Assembly (NCBI GenBank): GCA_013696695.1
Contig: JACCYD010000096.1
Location: 1 to 5,905 of the forward strand
Reading direction: 5' to 3'
DNA: 5,905 nucleotides
From: Deltaproteobacteria bacterium
GTDB lineage: Bacteria > Myxococcota_A > Polyangia > Haliangiales > Haliangiaceae
This document shows, piece by piece, positions 4,231 through 5,905 of the stretch; position 1 is the first letter of the stretch; every line of letters begins with the position of its first letter. The notes beneath the pieces were generated by a model, which did no database searches, had not been told where the DNA came from, and saw only the letters and a program-made list of their open reading frames with translations. Position numbers and translations under genes: made by a program.

Positions 4231-5905
4231 CTAGGGCGTGACGCCGACGGCCGAGAACAGCGGTGCGCTCGCGTACACGACGCCCGCACGCACCGTCCGC
4301 TCGATCGTGCGCAGCTGCTTGATGTCGGCGAGTGGATCGCCGGTCAGGATCGCGAGGTCGGCGCGCTTGCCGACCGCGATCGAGCCGAGCTTCTTCTCGA
4401 GCCGCATCGCGCGCGCGGCTTCGGTAGTCGCCATCCGGATCGCGTCGATCTGCGGGATGCCAGCGGCGACCAGCAAGCGCAGCTCGTGGTGAAGCATCAG
4501 GCCGGCGATGTGATCGGTGCCGGCGACCACATGGAGCTTGGCCTTCCACATCATCTTGACGGCGGCGAGCATCTTGGTCCACGCGCGTGCGTAGAGCTCG
4601 CGCTTTCCGCCGTCGAGCGGGAGCCCACCGGTGATGAACCCGCGCTGGATCTGCGACGGCAGCCGCTCGACCGTGTCCTCGGTGCCGGGAACGAGCTTGC
4701 CGGGCGCGCTGACGTAGAGGCCCTCGAACACCGCGAGCGTCGGGTCGAGCACCGTCTTGTTCTTGCGCAGCAGCTCGATGAACTCACGCATCGGTTTGCC
4801 GTCGAGATCGAAGGCGCCCATCTTCTCGCCGACCAGCGTGAACCGCGTGGTGTCGCGCGTGTCGGTGTCCTTGGTCGCGAAGAAGTTCAGCAGGATCTGA
4901 TTGATGTGCTCGATACCGTCGTAGCCGGCGCGTACCGCTTCGTTCGCGACCATGTGGATCGGGACATGGCCGGTGACGAGCATGCCGCGCGCGTGCGCTT
5001 CCTTCGTGATCACCGGCACCAGCTCGACCTTCACCGAGTTGTAGATCTTGACGCCTTCGTAGTTCCGCTTCGCGTAGTACTCGACGGCGGCCTTCGCTTC
5101 GTCGACGGTCTCCGCGGTGACGATCGAGGATGCCGCCTTCTCGTTGCGGCCCTCGATGAAGCCGAACCGCACGACCGACGGGCCGATCGCGGTGCCATCG
5201 TCGAACCGCTCCTTGAGATCGTCGAGGAGATCGGGCTCGTTGCCGACATCGCGTGCGGTGGTGACACCGGAGGCGATGTTCAACACGCCATCGTTGGGGC
5301 CGAGGTGTGCGTGCATGTCGATCAGGCCCGGCATCACGCGCTTGCCGGCGAGGTCGATGACCTCGGCACCGGCGGGAATCTCGACCTTGGGACCGACCGC
5401 CTTGATCGTATCGCCAACGACGAGGATCGTCTGATCCGCGGCCCACACGCCCTTGTCGACATCGAGCACGCGCGCGTGCGTGAGTGCGAGCCCCGCCGCG
5501 GGTGGCACGTGGCGGTTCGCGGCCGCGAGCTTCGCGCTGATCGCGCGGGTCAGCACGTCCTGGTGGTCGACGACCTGCGGGATCGCCGACTCCCAGCCTT
5601 CGATGACCTCGGACTGCCACGACGAGAAGTTGCCGAACCAGGTGCCGTCGGCGTCGAACCAGGTATAGAGCGGCGAGAAGTCGATGCCGTAGACCGCGTA
5701 GCCGGTGATCGCGCGCTTGCTGCCGTTCGCGATGACCTCGAACGTGCCGACCGGTTCGACCCGCGCGGTGCCGGAGGGCAACAGCGCGATCGAGCCGCCG
5801 GCCTTGCGCGCCGCGGGGACCAGCAGGTCGAGCAGCGGACCAGGTGCGATCGGGATGAAGAACGCGGGTGTCGCGAGCTCGCGATCGCCATGCTCCTCTT
5901 CGGAC
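4231..5905 (-). CDS. Metal-dependent amidohydrolase family protein (partial, N-terminus off the right edge)
   Basis: The frame is open from the window edge to TAG at 4233-4231, giving 557 visible codons. The true start lies beyond 5905; TTG 5781 is only an internal codon, since the reading upstream (ELATPAFFIPIAPGPLLDLL) continues in frame. From about 5480 to the stop it is a TIM-barrel amidohydrolase with the dinuclear-metal residues of the imidazolonepropionase/Xaa-Pro dipeptidase-like group: MHAH (His codons 5313-5311 and 5307-5305), the carboxylated-Lys candidate in VKIYN (5049-5047), His in TGHVP (4968-4966), His in IEHIN (4908-4906) and Asp in AGTDH (4515-4513). The small beta-sandwich domain is marked by ALTHARVLDVDKGVW before the barrel and by GSIAVGKRADLAILTGDPL after it. 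These enzymes hydrolyse amide or related bonds; the substrate is unknown. The N-terminal ~150 residues are a separate domain that includes YAVYGIDFSPLYTWFD. Any signal peptide is out of view. Confidence 0.92.
   Translation of the reverse strand, partial: SEEEHGDRELATPAFFIPIAPGPLLDLLVPAARKAGGSIALLPSGTARVEPVGTFEVIANGSKRAITGYAVYGIDFSPLYTWFDADGTWFGNFSSWQSEVIEGWESAIPQVVDHQDVLTRAISAKLAAANRHVPPAAGLALTHARVLDVDKGVWAADQTILVVGDTIKAVGPKVEIPAGAEVIDLAGKRVMPGLIDMHAHLGPNDGVLNIASGVTTARDVGNEPDLLDDLKERFDDGTAIGPSVVRFGFIEGRNEKAASSIVTAETVDEAKAAVEYYAKRNYEGVKIYNSVKVELVPVITKEAHARGMLVTGHVPIHMVANEAVRAGYDGIEHINQILLNFFATKDTDTRDTTRFTLVGEKMGAFDLDGKPMREFIELLRKNKTVLDPTLAVFEGLYVSAPGKLVPGTEDTVERLPSQIQRGFITGGLPLDGGKRELYARAWTKMLAAVKMMWKAKLHVVAGTDHIAGLMLHHELRLLVAAGIPQIDAIRMATTEAARAMRLEKKLGSIAVGKRADLAILTGDPLADIKQLRTIERTVRAGVVYASAPLFSAVGVTP

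Noticed and set aside
3371..4250. TGACGCCGACGGC present both at 3371-3383 and near 4239-4251
   Set aside because: A 13-base match of GC-rich sequence is expected at roughly this frequency by chance, and no similarity extends beyond it.
4231..5781. Treating TTG 5781 as the true start of the amidohydrolase
   Set aside because: The frame stays open to the window edge and the upstream residues form plausible protein (PAFFIPIAPGPLLDLL), so the gene is partial, not a TTG-started one.

Overview
The window is high-GC DNA with a strong G/C preference at third codon positions. The style of the proteins suggests Myxococcota (Polyangia or Kofleriaceae-like): a CoaE with a YEAALLVEN-type segment, a lipoprotein starting SGCHLIFDLD, a multiheme cytochrome of the c554 type, and a large two-part amidohydrolase. 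This placement rests on remembered family resemblance, not on a search.

Layout. The minus-strand segment 1-277 is the N-terminal part of a multiheme cytochrome c-type protein that runs off the left edge. Divergent from it across a very short gap (25 to 55 bp, depending on the start), 303-2102 on the plus strand is one continuous frame. It encodes a dephospho-CoA kinase (CoaE) fused to an extended short-chain dehydrogenase/reductase (SDR) resembling thioester-reductase/epimerase families. A 41 bp gap with small dyads follows, then 2144-3373 (+), a 409-residue protein of unknown function with a Trp-rich N-terminus and helical-repeat character. Just after its stop, 3387-3470 holds a decayed second copy of the C-terminal tail of the upstream SDR, so gene 2144-3373 sits between two direct repeats. 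Convergent to it, 3478-4176 (-) encodes a LamG/concanavalin-A-like lipoprotein. Behind that on the same strand, 54 bp away, 4231-5905 (-) encodes a metal-dependent amidohydrolase whose N-terminus lies beyond the right edge.

How the genes relate. The CoaE-SDR fusion and the unknown gene are co-oriented and probably co-transcribed. The amidohydrolase and LamG lipoprotein form a second co-oriented pair reading toward them. No pathway linking the four intact or partial reading units can be shown from sequence. The most notable points are the CoaE-SDR fusion, the duplicated SDR tail flanking the unknown gene, the altered glycine-rich motif of the SDR domain, and a strong excess of the palindrome CGATCG. 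No tRNA, rRNA, CRISPR array, insertion sequence or transposase was seen. No intergenic stretch exceeds 300 bases.
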